The notes: generated by a model not told the origin, from the sequence alone. A stretch of 64,000 nt of DNA from Chishuiella changwenlii (GCF_900142565.1 NZ_FRBH01000006.1:124001-188000); one strand, 5' to 3'; positions 45,128 to 54,391 are shown, numbered from the stretch's first letter. A program made the numbers and translations.

Positions 45128-45490
45128 TTATTTTTTGATAGATGCTTTTGTTGATTTTATAATTGCGACTAAAAGTTTAATTAATTCTTCTACATTCAAA
45201 ATGAGAGATTCTGCTTCATTATCAGTAATAAAATCTGTGTCTTTTAATAATCTTATCCAATATCTTGTTTCGTTCGCTTCTTTATTTGCTATCGATAGTT
45301 TATGAATAAAATCCATTTTACTTTCTCCTTGCAAAGCTTCTTCAACCATTCCTCCAATGGAAGTTCCACTTCTTAAGACTTGTTTTGATAGAATAAATTC
45401 TTGTTTCTCGTCTTTCAAAAATTTATAAAAATTTACAATTCGAATTGCAAAGAGATAAGATTTGTCTTTTAAAATATTATCATTTTTCAT
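45128..45490 (-). CDS. Four-helix-bundle protein (23S rRNA intervening-sequence protein family)
   Basis: The 120-residue, almost entirely helical protein has the family pattern YLFAIRIVNFYKFLKDEKQE, LSKQVLRSGTSIGGMVEEAL, FIHKLSIANKEANETRYW and LKDTDFIT. Relatives are encoded within 23S rRNA intervening sequences and also scattered through Bacteroidota genomes. Their function is not established. Here it is inserted between the KdpD-type gene and the histidine-kinase gene, in the same direction, with short flanking gaps carrying simple repeats. That looks like a later insertion into the operon rather than a Kdp component. Confidence 0.85.
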   Translation of the reverse strand: MKNDNILKDKSYLFAIRIVNFYKFLKDEKQEFILSKQVLRSGTSIGGMVEEALQGESKMDFIHKLSIANKEANETRYWIRLLKDTDFITDNEAESLILNVEELIKLLVAIIKSTKASIKK

Positions 45491-45518
45491 CTTTTAATTT
45501 TCAATTTTACTTTTCCCT

Positions 45519-46640
45519 TTAGCTTAATATAACAAGATCGATATTTTCTTTTGATAATTTATTAAGTAACGCGTTAAAAGTATCAGTTGCTAATATAATT
45601 TTAGTTAATGTAATATGTGGCTTTCCAATGCAAACTGTTGTTATTTTTCGGTCTTCGCATTCCTTTATTATAGCTTTAGTTGTATTTTTTGCTTTTACCT
45701 TAATAATTTCTGCTCCTAATTCTGTTGCTAATTTAAAATTATTGATGAGGTAACGTTGTTTATCTAGAGCAATTTTATCTGGATTTTCTTTTGGAATTTG
45801 AACATACATTACATACCATTTACTGTTGTAATAATTAGCCAAGCGAGCAGTTTTTCTGATAATATTTTTCGCTGTTTTTTCATTAGAACTAATACAAGCT
45901 AAGAATCGTTCTTTTTTTATATTCCTATCTAAAATAACTTCTGTTTCTACTTTTCGTTGTACTTGTGAAGCAACTTCTTTTAAAGCCAATTCACGAAGTT
46001 GTAGAATATGCTCATTCTTAAAAAAATTATTTAAGGCAGCTTCAATTTTAGATTGTTCGTATATTTTTCCATCTTTTAATCTGTCTATTAATTCTTCTGA
46101 AGTTAAATCTATATTCACCACTTCATCTGCTTCTGCAACTATACTATCAGGAATTCTTTCTTGTACACTAATACTTGTTATTTGTTTAATGTCTTCATGT
46201 AAACTTTCTATATGCTGAATATTTACTGCGCTAATTACATTTATTCCTGCATCTAAAATATCTTTTACATCTTGCCAACGTTTTTCGTTTTTGCTTCCTT
46301 CTATGTTGGTATGTGCTAATTCATCTACAATAACAACTTCTGGTCGAAGATTAATAATTGCTTGTAAATCCAATTCCTCTAGCTCTTTTCCTTTGTAAAA
46401 TAATGTTCTTCTCGGAATAATTGGTAAACCATTTAAAAGGGCTTGTGTTTCTGCACGCGCATGTGTTTCTATGTAACCAATTTTTACATCGATACCATTG
46501 CGTAATAGGGTATGAGCTTCTTGCAGCATACGAAAAGTTTTTCCTACACCAGCGCTCATTCCAATGTAAAGTTTAAATTTTCCTTTTCTAGATTTTTGAA
46601 TTAAATCTAAAAAATGTTCAGCACTTTTTCTTTCGTCCAT
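45519..46640 (-). CDS. kdpD: KdpD-type sensor protein lacking kinase domain
   Basis: The 373-residue product corresponds to the N-terminal cytoplasmic half of KdpD. The KdpD domain has Walker A GMSAGVGKT (27-35) and Walker B VIVDELAHTN (103-112), followed by ISAVNIQHIESLHEDI. A universal-stress-protein domain (about 245-373; RFLACISSNEKTAKNIIR) comes next. There are no transmembrane helices, GAF or histidine-kinase modules, and the frame ends cleanly at LVILS. The protein is therefore a designed short form, not a frameshift remnant. It probably binds nucleotide or c-di-AMP as in other KdpD Usp domains, and modulates the separate kinase at 43355. Confidence 0.9.
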   Translation of the reverse strand: MDERKSAEHFLDLIQKSRKGKFKLYIGMSAGVGKTFRMLQEAHTLLRNGIDVKIGYIETHARAETQALLNGLPIIPRRTLFYKGKELEELDLQAIINLRPEVVIVDELAHTNIEGSKNEKRWQDVKDILDAGINVISAVNIQHIESLHEDIKQITSISVQERIPDSIVAEADEVVNIDLTSEELIDRLKDGKIYEQSKIEAALNNFFKNEHILQLRELALKEVASQVQRKVETEVILDRNIKKERFLACISSNEKTAKNIIRKTARLANYYNSKWYVMYVQIPKENPDKIALDKQRYLINNFKLATELGAEIIKVKAKNTTKAIIKECEDRKITTVCIGKPHITLTKIILATDTFNALLNKLSKENIDLVILS

Positions 46641-46713
46641 AGTTTGTCTGCTTTTATGAAATTACAAATTCTCCTTAACAAAATGATTAAGGAGAATAAG
46701 AGTAAATGGATAT

Positions 46714-47796
46714 TTAAAAACGAATGGCTAAGGATGTAATTGCCATAGCATTATTTTTTTTCATTGAATCGTCACGGTTTAGAAATATTTCATCTTTGCT
46801 ATTTAATGTTTTTACTTCTGTACGCCAAACTAAGTTTGGTAGTAATTGATAATCTACATTAAGAGAAGCACCAAATGTTTGGAATCCACTTGGTGTATCT
46901 GTCGAAATAATAACACCATTTTTGTCATTGTAATATTCTCCTCTTGCAGCAATACTTAATTTCTCTGTTGGAGAGTATTTAGCTATAATTACTGGAGAAT
47001 ACCAGCTATTATAAGCATTGCTTCCTTTTACTTTTTGTTGAGCACCAATATCAAAACCTGCAATTAAAGCAAATTGATTAGTAATTTGAAATTGTCCATA
47101 CAGATTATGAAAATAACGCATTCTTTTCTCATCGTCAGGAAAATCGTTCCCAATAAAAGAACTACTGTTTAATGTTATTTTTTCGTTTGGACGGTAAGTT
47201 AATTGGTGTCCAAAAGCAGGAGTAGAGTTGCCTTCTACACGCTGTATTCTTTGCCAACTATTCAACACTAATACAGCCATGCTCCATTTTCCATTTTTGG
47301 TCGTGTAAGATAACTTTGCTCCAGTTTCAAAATAGGGAGAATTATCTGCTAACATACTTCTTGTTAATGTGAAACAATCTGCACTAATGGCGCTTTCGAA
47401 ACCAATATGAGATGGTAAAATACCCGCGTCTAACCATAAATCATGATTTTTAGAAAGTTTTACACCAATATTTGCTTCGTAGATATTTTTTAAAACACCT
47501 TCTTCTGCAGCATAATTAGCATTCATATAAGAACCAACACCAAGAGCCAAATTAGCTCTTAGGTTTTCTGTTTGGTAATTTGCTTTTATAAAACCTAAAT
47601 TAAGCGAAACCTCATTATTTCTATTGTGACTGTAAATAAATCCTGCTCGTTTATTAGTTGTTGGATTATTAAAATCTTGCTGATAATAGACTTCTGCGTA
47701 TCCGCTAATAGTTAAAGGTTTTTTGATAGAATCTTGAGCGAGTAAGCATTCTGATGTACTTAACAGAATTGCTGATAGAACAATTATTTTATTCAT
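46714..47796 (-). CDS. Kdp-associated outer-membrane porin
   Basis: The 360-residue product has a Sec signal (ends LLAQ) and a beta-barrel of about sixteen amphipathic strands, ending in the aromatic residue ...ITSLAIRF required for outer-membrane insertion. It resembles the OmpL-like/BBP2 porins (YAEVYYQQDFNNP, RNNEVSLNLGFIKANYQ). It lies between kdpC and kdpD with gaps of 9 and 73 bases, so it is co-expressed with the potassium pump. It probably supplies K+ across the outer membrane when external potassium is low. Confidence 0.83.
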   Translation of the reverse strand: MNKIIVLSAILLSTSECLLAQDSIKKPLTISGYAEVYYQQDFNNPTTNKRAGFIYSHNRNNEVSLNLGFIKANYQTENLRANLALGVGSYMNANYAAEEGVLKNIYEANIGVKLSKNHDLWLDAGILPSHIGFESAISADCFTLTRSMLADNSPYFETGAKLSYTTKNGKWSMAVLVLNSWQRIQRVEGNSTPAFGHQLTYRPNEKITLNSSSFIGNDFPDDEKRMRYFHNLYGQFQITNQFALIAGFDIGAQQKVKGSNAYNSWYSPVIIAKYSPTEKLSIAARGEYYNDKNGVIISTDTPSGFQTFGASLNVDYQLLPNLVWRTEVKTLNSKDEIFLNRDDSMKKNNAMAITSLAIRF

Positions 47797-47805
47797 TTTT
47801 AATAA

Positions 47806-48366
47806 TTATTTTAAATTATCTAAGGCTAGATTTAGTTTTAAGACATTTATTTTCTCAGTACCGAATAGTCCCAATAGAGGTTTTTCTGTATTTTGAATGA
47901 TGATAGCGTTTAATTTATCTTGTTGGATATTTCTCACTTTTGCAATTCTATCGATCTGGATTTTTGCTCCTTGCACAGAAATATGAGGATCTAATCCACT
48001 TCCACTTGCAGTTACCATTTCCGAAGGAATATCAGCTTTAGCAACAGTCGGATTATGTTTTATAAAATTGTCTATTCTATTTTCTACATCTTTTAGATAA
48101 TCGGGATTAGAAGGACCTTTATTACTTCCTCCAGCTCCAGCAGCATTGTAATCTACTGCAGAAGGACGAGTCCAAAAATATTGATCTTGTGTAAAAGCTT
48201 GCCCTACATTTGGATAATATGTTTTTCCATTTTGTGTAACTGTTTCGCTTTTTCCTTTTCCAGGAGCAAATTGAGCAATGCTCCATATAATTGCAGAGTA
48301 AACTCCTACAAAGAAAATTAAACAGACAATTGTTAAGCGAAGTGCTGGAATTATATTTTTAATCAT
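47806..48366 (-). CDS. kdpC: Potassium-transporting ATPase subunit C
   Basis: The 186-residue product has one N-terminal membrane helix (about 8-30) and a periplasmic domain with YFWTRPSAVDYN, GGSNKGPSNPDYL and PSEMVTASGSGLDPHISV, the KdpC signatures. KdpC stabilises the KdpFABC complex and raises ATP affinity of KdpB. The length is that of E. coli KdpC. It lies between kdpB (20-base gap) and the porin gene. Confidence 0.95.
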   Translation of the reverse strand: MIKNIIPALRLTIVCLIFFVGVYSAIIWSIAQFAPGKGKSETVTQNGKTYYPNVGQAFTQDQYFWTRPSAVDYNAAGAGGSNKGPSNPDYLKDVENRIDNFIKHNPTVAKADIPSEMVTASGSGLDPHISVQGAKIQIDRIAKVRNIQQDKLNAIIIQNTEKPLLGLFGTEKINVLKLNLALDNLK

Positions 48367-48386
48367 TTTAGTTTATTTTTTATTAA

Positions 48387-50396
48387 TTACATGAATAATG
48401 ATACAATGAGATCAATAATTTTTATCCCAATAAAAGGGACAATTATACCTCCAATACCATATATAAATAAGTTTCCACGTAATAATGCACTTGCACCAAT
48501 CGGTTTGTAAGCCACGCCTTTAAGTGCTAATGGAATTAATACTGGAATAATAAATGCATTAAATATTACAGCAGATAAAATGGCACTTTCTGGACTATGC
48601 AAATTCATAATATTTAATCCTTGTAATGCTGGAATAGTTGCAATGAATAGAGCAGGGATAATGGCAAAATATTTAGCAACATCATTCGCAATACTAAAGG
48701 TTGTTAGTGTTCCGCGTGTCATTAATAATTGTTTTCCAATTTCTACGACTTCAATAAGTTTTGTAGGATCATTATCCAAATCCACCATATTTCCTGCTTC
48801 TTTAGCAGCTTGTGTTCCGCTGTTCATTGCTACACCAACATCTGCTTGGGCTAAAGCTGGCGCATCATTTGTTCCGTCTCCCATCATGGCTACTAAACGA
48901 CCTTCTGCTTGTTCTTTTTTGATATAATTCATTTTATCTTCTGGTTTTGCTTCAGCAATAAAATCATCTACACCAGCTTTGTTGGCAATAAACTTTGCTG
49001 TGAGTGGATTATCTCCTGTTACCATTACGGTTTTAATACCCATTTTTCGTAGACGCTCAAAACGTTCTTGAATGCCAGGTTTTATAACATCTTGTAATTC
49101 GATAACACCCAAAGCTTCTTCGTTTTCAGACACAACTAACGGCGTTCCTCCGTTTTCAGATATTAATTTTACACGTTCTATTATTTCATTCGGAAATGTA
49201 TTTCCAGCTTGTGTTACAATATTTTTAATAGCGTCTGTTGCACCTTTACGAATACGAGTATTCTCGAAATTAATACCTGAGCTTCTCGTTTCAGCAGTAA
49301 ACTTTATAAATTCTGGTTGTTGAACATTAAATGTTGCTGGTGAAATATTAGCCAATTCTATAATTGATTTTCCTTCTGGCGTTTCATCAGCCATAGAACT
49401 TAAAACAGCAGCTCTGATTAATTTTTTTTCATTTACTCCGTATGCAGGATAAAAATGAGTTGCTTTTCTATTTCCAATAGTTATTGTTCCTGTTTTATCT
49501 AATAGTAAAACATCTATATCGCCAGCCGTTTCTACAGCTTTTCCACTTTTTGTAATAACGTTTGCTCTAAGCGCTCTGTCCATTCCAGCAATTCCAATTG
49601 CAGATAGTAAACCACCAATAGTTGTAGGAATAAGGCAAACAAACAATGATATAAATGCAGCGATTGTTATATTCACATTTGAATAATCTGCGAATGGTTT
49701 TAATGTTACACAAACAATGATAAACACTAATGTAAAACCAGCTAAAAGAATTGTTAAGGCAATTTCATTAGGTGTTTTTTGACGTGAAGCTCCTTCTACA
49801 AGCGCAATCATTTTATCTAAAAAACTTTCTCCTGGTTGCGTTGTTACTTCAACCACAATTTTATCAGAAAGCACTTTTGTTCCACCAGTTACGGAACTTT
49901 TATCTCCACCAGCTTCTCTAATTACGGGAGCAGATTCTCCTGTGATAGCACTTTCATCTATTGTTGCTAAACCTTCTATAATTTCTCCATCAGTAGGAAT
50001 AATATCGCCAGCTTCACAGACAAAAATGTCTCCTTTCTGTAGTTTTGCAGATGAAATTATTTCTCCATTTTTTAATTTTGCAGGAGTTTCTTCTCTTGTT
50101 TTTCTAAGACTATCAGCTTGTGCTTTTCCTCTAGCTTCTGCAATGGCTTCTGCAAAATTTGCAAATAATAAGGTTAATAAAAGGATGATAAAAACAGTAA
50201 AGTTATAACCAAAACTTCCTTGGTCTTTTGCGCCAATTAATGTCCATAAGCTTACAATAAGCATTACAAATGTTCCGATTTCTACAGTAAACATTACTGG
50301 ATTACGAAACATACTTTTGGGATTAAGTTTCAGAAAAGATTGTTTCAAGGCTTCTTGAACCATTTCTTTTTGAAATAGGGATTTATTATTGTTCAT
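48387..50396 (-). CDS. kdpB: Potassium-transporting ATPase ATP-binding subunit B
   Basis: The 669-residue P-type ATPase of the KdpFABC high-affinity K+ pump has the phosphorylation site D300 in DKTGTIT, the A-domain TGES (AITGESAPV), TGDN and [20 protein letters not shown] in the P domain, and seven membrane segments. The selectivity helix has the KdpB-type [13 protein letters not shown]. The residue order and length are typical of the family. Between its start and the kdpA stop are 126 bases containing a heptanucleotide repeat. Confidence 0.97.
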   Translation of the reverse strand: MNNNKSLFQKEMVQEALKQSFLKLNPKSMFRNPVMFTVEIGTFVMLIVSLWTLIGAKDQGSFGYNFTVFIILLLTLLFANFAEAIAEARGKAQADSLRKTREETPAKLKNGEIISSAKLQKGDIFVCEAGDIIPTDGEIIEGLATIDESAITGESAPVIREAGGDKSSVTGGTKVLSDKIVVEVTTQPGESFLDKMIALVEGASRQKTPNEIALTILLAGFTLVFIIVCVTLKPFADYSNVNITIAAFISLFVCLIPTTIGGLLSAIGIAGMDRALRANVITKSGKAVETAGDIDVLLLDKTGTITIGNRKATHFYPAYGVNEKKLIRAAVLSSMADETPEGKSIIELANISPATFNVQQPEFIKFTAETRSSGINFENTRIRKGATDAIKNIVTQAGNTFPNEIIERVKLISENGGTPLVVSENEEALGVIELQDVIKPGIQERFERLRKMGIKTVMVTGDNPLTAKFIANKAGVDDFIAEAKPEDKMNYIKKEQAEGRLVAMMGDGTNDAPALAQADVGVAMNSGTQAAKEAGNMVDLDNDPTKLIEVVEIGKQLLMTRGTLTTFSIANDVAKYFAIIPALFIATIPALQGLNIMNLHSPESAILSAVIFNAFIIPVLIPLALKGVAYKPIGASALLRGNLFIYGIGGIIVPFIGIKIIDLIVSLFM

Positions 50397-50479
50397 TTTT
50401 ATGAAAATATTTTATTTGTAAAATGTAAAAAAGTGAAGAGTGAGAATTGAAAAATGAAATTTTTAATTCAATTTTGAAT

Positions 50480-50514
50480 ATCTAATATCTAATATCTAAT
50501 ATCTCAAATCTAAC
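50480..50514 (+). repeat. Heptanucleotide tandem array ATCTAAT, five units
   Basis: Three exact ATCTAAT units (50480-50500) and two altered units ATCTCAA and ATCTAAC follow one another, eight bases before the kdpA stop codon. Confidence 0.9.
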
Positions 50515-50522
50515 AACTCTGT

Positions 50523-52220
50523 CTACATACTAAAGTATTCTGCAATAGGACCAAGTGTTAATGCAGGAAAGAAAGATAATGCCGCAACAATTACGATAAT
50601 TGCAAATATCATAAAGCCAAAGGTTGCTGTATCTGTTTTTAGAGTTCCTGCACTTTCTGGAATATATCTTTTCTGAGCAAGACTTCCAGCTATTGCAATA
50701 GGACCTATAATTGGTAAATATCTCGCAAGTAACATGACAATTCCACAGGCGATATTCCAGAATGGATTATTATCACTTAAACCTTCGAAACCACTTCCGT
50801 TATTCGCACTTGAAGAAGTAAATTCATATAACATTTCACTAAAACCATGAAATCCAGGATTGTTAAGCCAACTGCCGTATTCTTCTGGATTATTGGTAAT
50901 CATATAACTTGAAAGAGCCGTTCCAACTAGAATTAAAAATGGATGAAGTAAAGCTATAATCATGGCTATTTTCATTTCTCTAGCTTCTATCTTTTTACCT
51001 AAAAATTCTGGCGTTCTACCTACCATCAATCCACTAATAAAGACGGCTAGTATAATAAAAATGTAAAAATTTAAAAAACCAACACCAACACCACCATAAA
51101 GACAATTCACCATCATTCCTAATAATTGATTCATACCACTTAAAGGCATAAAACTATCGTGCATAGAATTAACACTTCCCGTTGAAATTACAGTTGTTGC
51201 AATACTCCAATAAGCAGAAGCTGCCGAACCAAATCTAATTTCTTTACCTTCCATATTACCCATTGTTTGAGAAATTCCCATTTCAGAGATGGCTGGGTTT
51301 CCTTTAATTTCCGAGATAATTGTAGGAATGGAAAGAAGTAGAAATCCTACAGTCATAACACCAAAAATTGTCCACGCTAACTTTTTGCGTTTAATCATAT
51401 ATCCCATCGCAAAAACTATTGCTATAGGAATAATCATTTGCGTTACCATTTCTATGATATTTGTAAAGTAATTTGGGTTTTCGAGCGGATGAGCCGAATT
51501 GGGACCAAAGAAACCACCTCCATTTGTTCCTAAATGTTTTATAGCCACAAAAGTTGCAACTGGACCTTGACTAATTTGTTGCTCAGCGCCTTCTAATGTT
51601 GTGGTCGTTATTTTACCTTCAAACGTCATAGGACTTCCATTAAAAACCATTAATGTTGCAACGATTATCGCAATAGGAAATAATATTCTTGTACAACTTC
51701 TTACAAAGAAGAAATAAAAATTACCCAATTTTTCGGTAGATTTTTCTTTCATTGCAGTAAATACAATTGCAGCAGCAGTTATTCCACATCCAGCACTTAT
51801 AAATTGAAAAAGCATTAAAATAAGTTGCCCTAAATAAGACATTCCCGTTTCTCCAGAATAATGCTGTAAATTGGTATTACATATAAAACTTATGGTTGTA
51901 TTAAAAGCTAATTCAGCATTCATAGATGGATTTTGATCTGGATTTAAGGACAGCCAAGACATATTCATCAAAACAAACATACCCAGTAAAAACCATACAA
52001 AATTTATTGTAAGAAGAGCTATAAGATGCTGTTTCCAATTCATCTCTTTCTTAAAATTAATGCCACTTAGTTTGTAAAAAAGTTGATCTAATGGATTAAA
52101 TATTTTATCTAACCAAGTCACTTCATTATTTAAAACTTTTCCGATGTATCGTCCTAATGGTAATGCGAATGCGATCACTAAAACATACATGAATATAATT
52201 CCTAAAATTTCTGTATTCAT
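50523..52220 (-). CDS. kdpA: Potassium-transporting ATPase subunit A
   Basis: The 565-residue channel-like subunit of KdpFABC belongs to the SKT superfamily, with about ten membrane helices. The four selectivity-filter segments are visible: SFICNTNLQHYSGET, GTNGGGFFGPNSAHPLENP, MVNCLYGGVGVGF and SSANNGSGFEGLSDN. The length is normal. It is preceded after 11 bases by the tiny kdpF gene. Confidence 0.97.
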   Translation of the reverse strand: MNTEILGIIFMYVLVIAFALPLGRYIGKVLNNEVTWLDKIFNPLDQLFYKLSGINFKKEMNWKQHLIALLTINFVWFLLGMFVLMNMSWLSLNPDQNPSMNAELAFNTTISFICNTNLQHYSGETGMSYLGQLILMLFQFISAGCGITAAAIVFTAMKEKSTEKLGNFYFFFVRSCTRILFPIAIIVATLMVFNGSPMTFEGKITTTTLEGAEQQISQGPVATFVAIKHLGTNGGGFFGPNSAHPLENPNYFTNIIEMVTQMIIPIAIVFAMGYMIKRKKLAWTIFGVMTVGFLLLSIPTIISEIKGNPAISEMGISQTMGNMEGKEIRFGSAASAYWSIATTVISTGSVNSMHDSFMPLSGMNQLLGMMVNCLYGGVGVGFLNFYIFIILAVFISGLMVGRTPEFLGKKIEAREMKIAMIIALLHPFLILVGTALSSYMITNNPEEYGSWLNNPGFHGFSEMLYEFTSSSANNGSGFEGLSDNNPFWNIACGIVMLLARYLPIIGPIAIAGSLAQKRYIPESAGTLKTDTATFGFMIFAIIVIVAALSFFPALTLGPIAEYFSM

Positions 52221-52231
52221 TTTTTATTTTT

Positions 52232-52309
52232 TTAAAACTTTTCTGGTTTAATCAGTACGTAGCAGATGTAGATAAATACAATAACTGCTACAATAAAAAG
52301 TACTATCAT
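52232..52309 (-). CDS. kdpF: Potassium-transporting ATPase subunit F
   Basis: The 25-codon frame encodes MIVLFIVAVIVFIYICYVLI followed by KPEKF and stop. It is a single membrane helix with the C-terminal KPEKF that is standard for KdpF, 11 bases upstream of kdpA. Its start overlaps the stop of the preceding gene by four bases (ATGA type). KdpF is a lipid-like stabiliser of the KdpABC complex. The gene is too short for most automated calls, but sequence and position make it secure. Confidence 0.93.
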   Translation of the reverse strand: MIVLFIVAVIVFIYICYVLIKPEKF

Positions 52310-52689
52310 GATATTGATTTTTGTATCGAATAATTTTTGTTTTGTAACAAGTAAACTTGTTTAAGGTTTGCTGGAATCGTGTTATATAAGTCAGCCCATT
52401 GTTGAGGATTACATCTTCTTTTCATTCCTACAAAAGATTGAACAAAAAGATTTTCGATAATGTATTTTACATATTCATTTCCTCTTTTATACAACCAACC
52501 AATTAGTTTTATTTTAGTTCCTATTTTCTGAATTTGACCAGAAGTAAGTAAAACATTGATGTGATTAATTATTGCTTGAAACATTCCGACGAAATTTTGA
52601 TGAGATGATAAATCTTGTAGTTCATCATTTATTTCATTGTAATGACTTGTTAAATAACTTGCAACGATGTCTTTGTTTATATTGTTCAT
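52306..52689 (-). CDS. Kdp-operon cytoplasmic protein, unknown
   Basis: The 127-residue, mostly helical product has no signal peptide or membrane segment. Recognisable stretches are LYKRGNEYVKYIIENLFVQS and PQQWADLYNTIPANLKQVYL. Its stop overlaps kdpF by four bases, and a 27-codon membrane-peptide gene ends two bases before its start. It is therefore translated as part of the kdp transcript. I do not know its function. A helper or regulatory role in the potassium system is inferred only from the operon. Confidence 0.75.
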   Translation of the reverse strand: MNNINKDIVASYLTSHYNEINDELQDLSSHQNFVGMFQAIINHINVLLTSGQIQKIGTKIKLIGWLYKRGNEYVKYIIENLFVQSFVGMKRRCNPQQWADLYNTIPANLKQVYLLQNKNYSIQKSIS

Positions 52690-52691
52690 AT

Positions 52692-52775
52692 TTAGATATT
52701 TTCAAAAAAATCAATTGATTTGATAAAGACGCCAAAGAAGACAATGCCTGTAAGCATTAGAATAATTGTTACCAT
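52692..52775 (-). CDS. 27-residue single-helix membrane peptide at the head of the kdp operon
   Basis: The frame reads MVTIILMLTGIVFFGVFIKS and then IDFFENI, stop. It is a hydrophobic helix of about 18 residues with a short acidic tail. It lies two bases before the next gene and is the first open frame of the kdp run. It resembles KdpF in size and topology but not in sequence, and a true kdpF is present downstream. It may be a second small subunit of the pump or sensor complex. No reading in another frame competes here. Confidence 0.6.
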   Translation of the reverse strand: MVTIILMLTGIVFFGVFIKSIDFFENI

Positions 52776-52824
52776 ATTTTTAAAATTTTAATTAAACTGT
52801 TTTGTGACATTTCATTTATTATTT

Positions 52825-52841
52825 TGAGGAGTAATGCCAAA
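52825..52841 (-). promoter_or_regulatory. Possible sigma-54-type promoter of the kdp operon
   Basis: On the minus strand TTTGGCATTACTCCTCA has a perfect -24 element TTGGCA, but CA instead of GC at the -12 position after the required ten bases. It lies 50 bases upstream of the first small gene and next to a sigma-54-dependent regulator gene. The -12 mismatch makes it tentative. Confidence 0.35.
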
Positions 52842-52925
52842 TTTTAGTCCAGTCAATTAAAATTTTTCATAAGGTATTGATATGTAGTTTTTTATTGTAT
52901 TTGTACCATTTTTAGAGCAAATAAA

Positions 52926-52967
52926 AAGCCTATCATTTTGATAAGGTTTTATCAAAATGATAGGCTT
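52926..52967 (-). terminator. Terminator of the response-regulator gene
   Basis: Perfect 18-bp stem AAGCCTATCATTTTGATA / TATCAAAATGATAGGCTT with a six-base loop. On the minus strand TTTTTATTTG follows. It separates the regulator gene from the kdp operon. Confidence 0.9.
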
Positions 52968-53026
52968 AATCTTTTTTTAGAAGGAAGTTTTTAAATTATA
53001 TATTTTTAAACAGATTCAAGCGATGT

Positions 53027-54361
53027 TTACTCAATCTTATATTGTTCCAACTTTCTATAAAGTGTTGCAATTCCAATTTCTAAAAGGCGTGCAGCTTCCG
53101 CTTTATTTCCAGCAGTATGATTTAGAATTTTCTGAATATGTAATTTTTCTGCGCTCGCCATTGAGAAGGCAGATAATTGATCATAATAAGACTTTTTATA
53201 TTGTAAATCTTCTGGAAGAGTATCTAAATTTAATTCGTCATTATCAGCTAAAATAACACTTCTTTCAATTACATTTTTTAATTCACGTATATTACCTTTC
53301 CACGTGTTGTTTTCTAATGCTTTTAGATAATCGTCCGTTAATACCAAAGGTTTTCTATTTGCTTTTATAGCAAAAATATCAGCATAATGTTGTGCAATTT
53401 CTGGTATGTCTTTTTTACGATCTCGTAGAGAAGGAAGATGAATATCAAAAACAGATAATCTGTAAAATAAATCACTTCTGAAATGATCTTTTTCTATTTC
53501 ATCTGCTAAATTTCTATTTGTAGCTGCAATAATTCTAACATTAACTTTTATAAGCTGCGTATCTCCCACACGAAGAAATTCACCCGTTTCTAAAACACGT
53601 AGAATTTTTGCTTGTAAATCGATGGGCATTTCGCCAATTTCATCTAAAAAGATAGTACCGTTATGAGCTTCTTCAAACAGACCATTCTGATCTTTTATGG
53701 CACCTGTAAAAGCACCTGCTTTATGCCCAAACAATTCATTTTCTAATAACTCTTTGCTAAAAGCAGAACAATTTATTGCTACAAAATTATGATTAGTACG
53801 ATTGCTCGCATAATGTATTGCTTGTGCAAAAACTTCTTTTCCAGTACCTGTTTCTCCTGTAAGTAGGACGTTTGCATCAGTTTTAGCAACTTTTTTAGCT
53901 AACTCTATTGCTTTAATAATTGGTTGAGATTTTCCAATAATCTTATCAAACGAGTATTTTTTTTCTAATTGCTTTTCAAGATGGATAACTTTTTTGTTCA
54001 ATTTTACTTTTTCGAAAGCTTTATACAACAAAGGAATTATTTTGTTGTTATCATCTCCTTTGGTAATATAATCAAAAGCACCATTTTTTATTGCTTGTAC
54101 ACCATCTGGAATATTACCAAAAGCGGTTAGTAAAATAACTTCTACAGATGAATGTTTTTCTTTAATCAGTTTTGCTGTTTCTATACCATTTCCATCAGGT
54201 AATTTTACATCACAAATTAAGACATCAATATCATCTAATTCTAATCTCTTTAAGCCAGATTTTAGATTAGGAGCCTGAAAAACTTCAAATCCTTCAAAAC
54301 TGATAATTTTAGCCAGAAGATTTCTTAATTTCTCTTCATCATCTATAATTAATACTTTCAT
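53027..54361 (-). CDS. Sigma-54-dependent response regulator (NtrC family), probable Kdp regulator
   Basis: The 444-residue product has a receiver domain (1-120) with phospho-acceptor Asp51 in LICDVKLPDGNG and acidic pair D8/D9. An AAA+ domain follows with Walker A GETGTGKE and the sigma-54 contact loop GAFTGA in HKAGAFTGAIKD. The C-terminal Fis-type HTH is AGNKAEAARLLEIGIATLYRKL. It lies directly upstream of the kdp operon on the same strand, where kdpE would be expected, and a kinase without receiver closes the operon. It therefore probably replaces the OmpR-type KdpE. A -7 box TAATTTTG (54384-54391, minus strand) precedes it. Confidence 0.9.
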   Translation of the reverse strand: MKVLIIDDEEKLRNLLAKIISFEGFEVFQAPNLKSGLKRLELDDIDVLICDVKLPDGNGIETAKLIKEKHSSVEVILLTAFGNIPDGVQAIKNGAFDYITKGDDNNKIIPLLYKAFEKVKLNKKVIHLEKQLEKKYSFDKIIGKSQPIIKAIELAKKVAKTDANVLLTGETGTGKEVFAQAIHYASNRTNHNFVAINCSAFSKELLENELFGHKAGAFTGAIKDQNGLFEEAHNGTIFLDEIGEMPIDLQAKILRVLETGEFLRVGDTQLIKVNVRIIAATNRNLADEIEKDHFRSDLFYRLSVFDIHLPSLRDRKKDIPEIAQHYADIFAIKANRKPLVLTDDYLKALENNTWKGNIRELKNVIERSVILADNDELNLDTLPEDLQYKKSYYDQLSAFSMASAEKLHIQKILNHTAGNKAEAARLLEIGIATLYRKLEQYKIE

Positions 54362-54383
54362 TTTTTCATCACAATGTAGTTTT

Positions 54384-54391
54384 CAAAATTA
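54384..54391 (-). promoter_or_regulatory. -7 box of the response-regulator gene
   Basis: Minus-strand TAATTTTG, an exact TAnnTTTG match, lies 22 bases before the ATG at 54361. No -33 TTG is seen. Confidence 0.45.

Noticed and set aside
45519-46640. KdpD considered as a truncated pseudogene
   Set aside because: It ends cleanly after the Usp domain with no kinase remnant in any frame before the next gene, and a separate kinase gene is present, so a short form is more likely.
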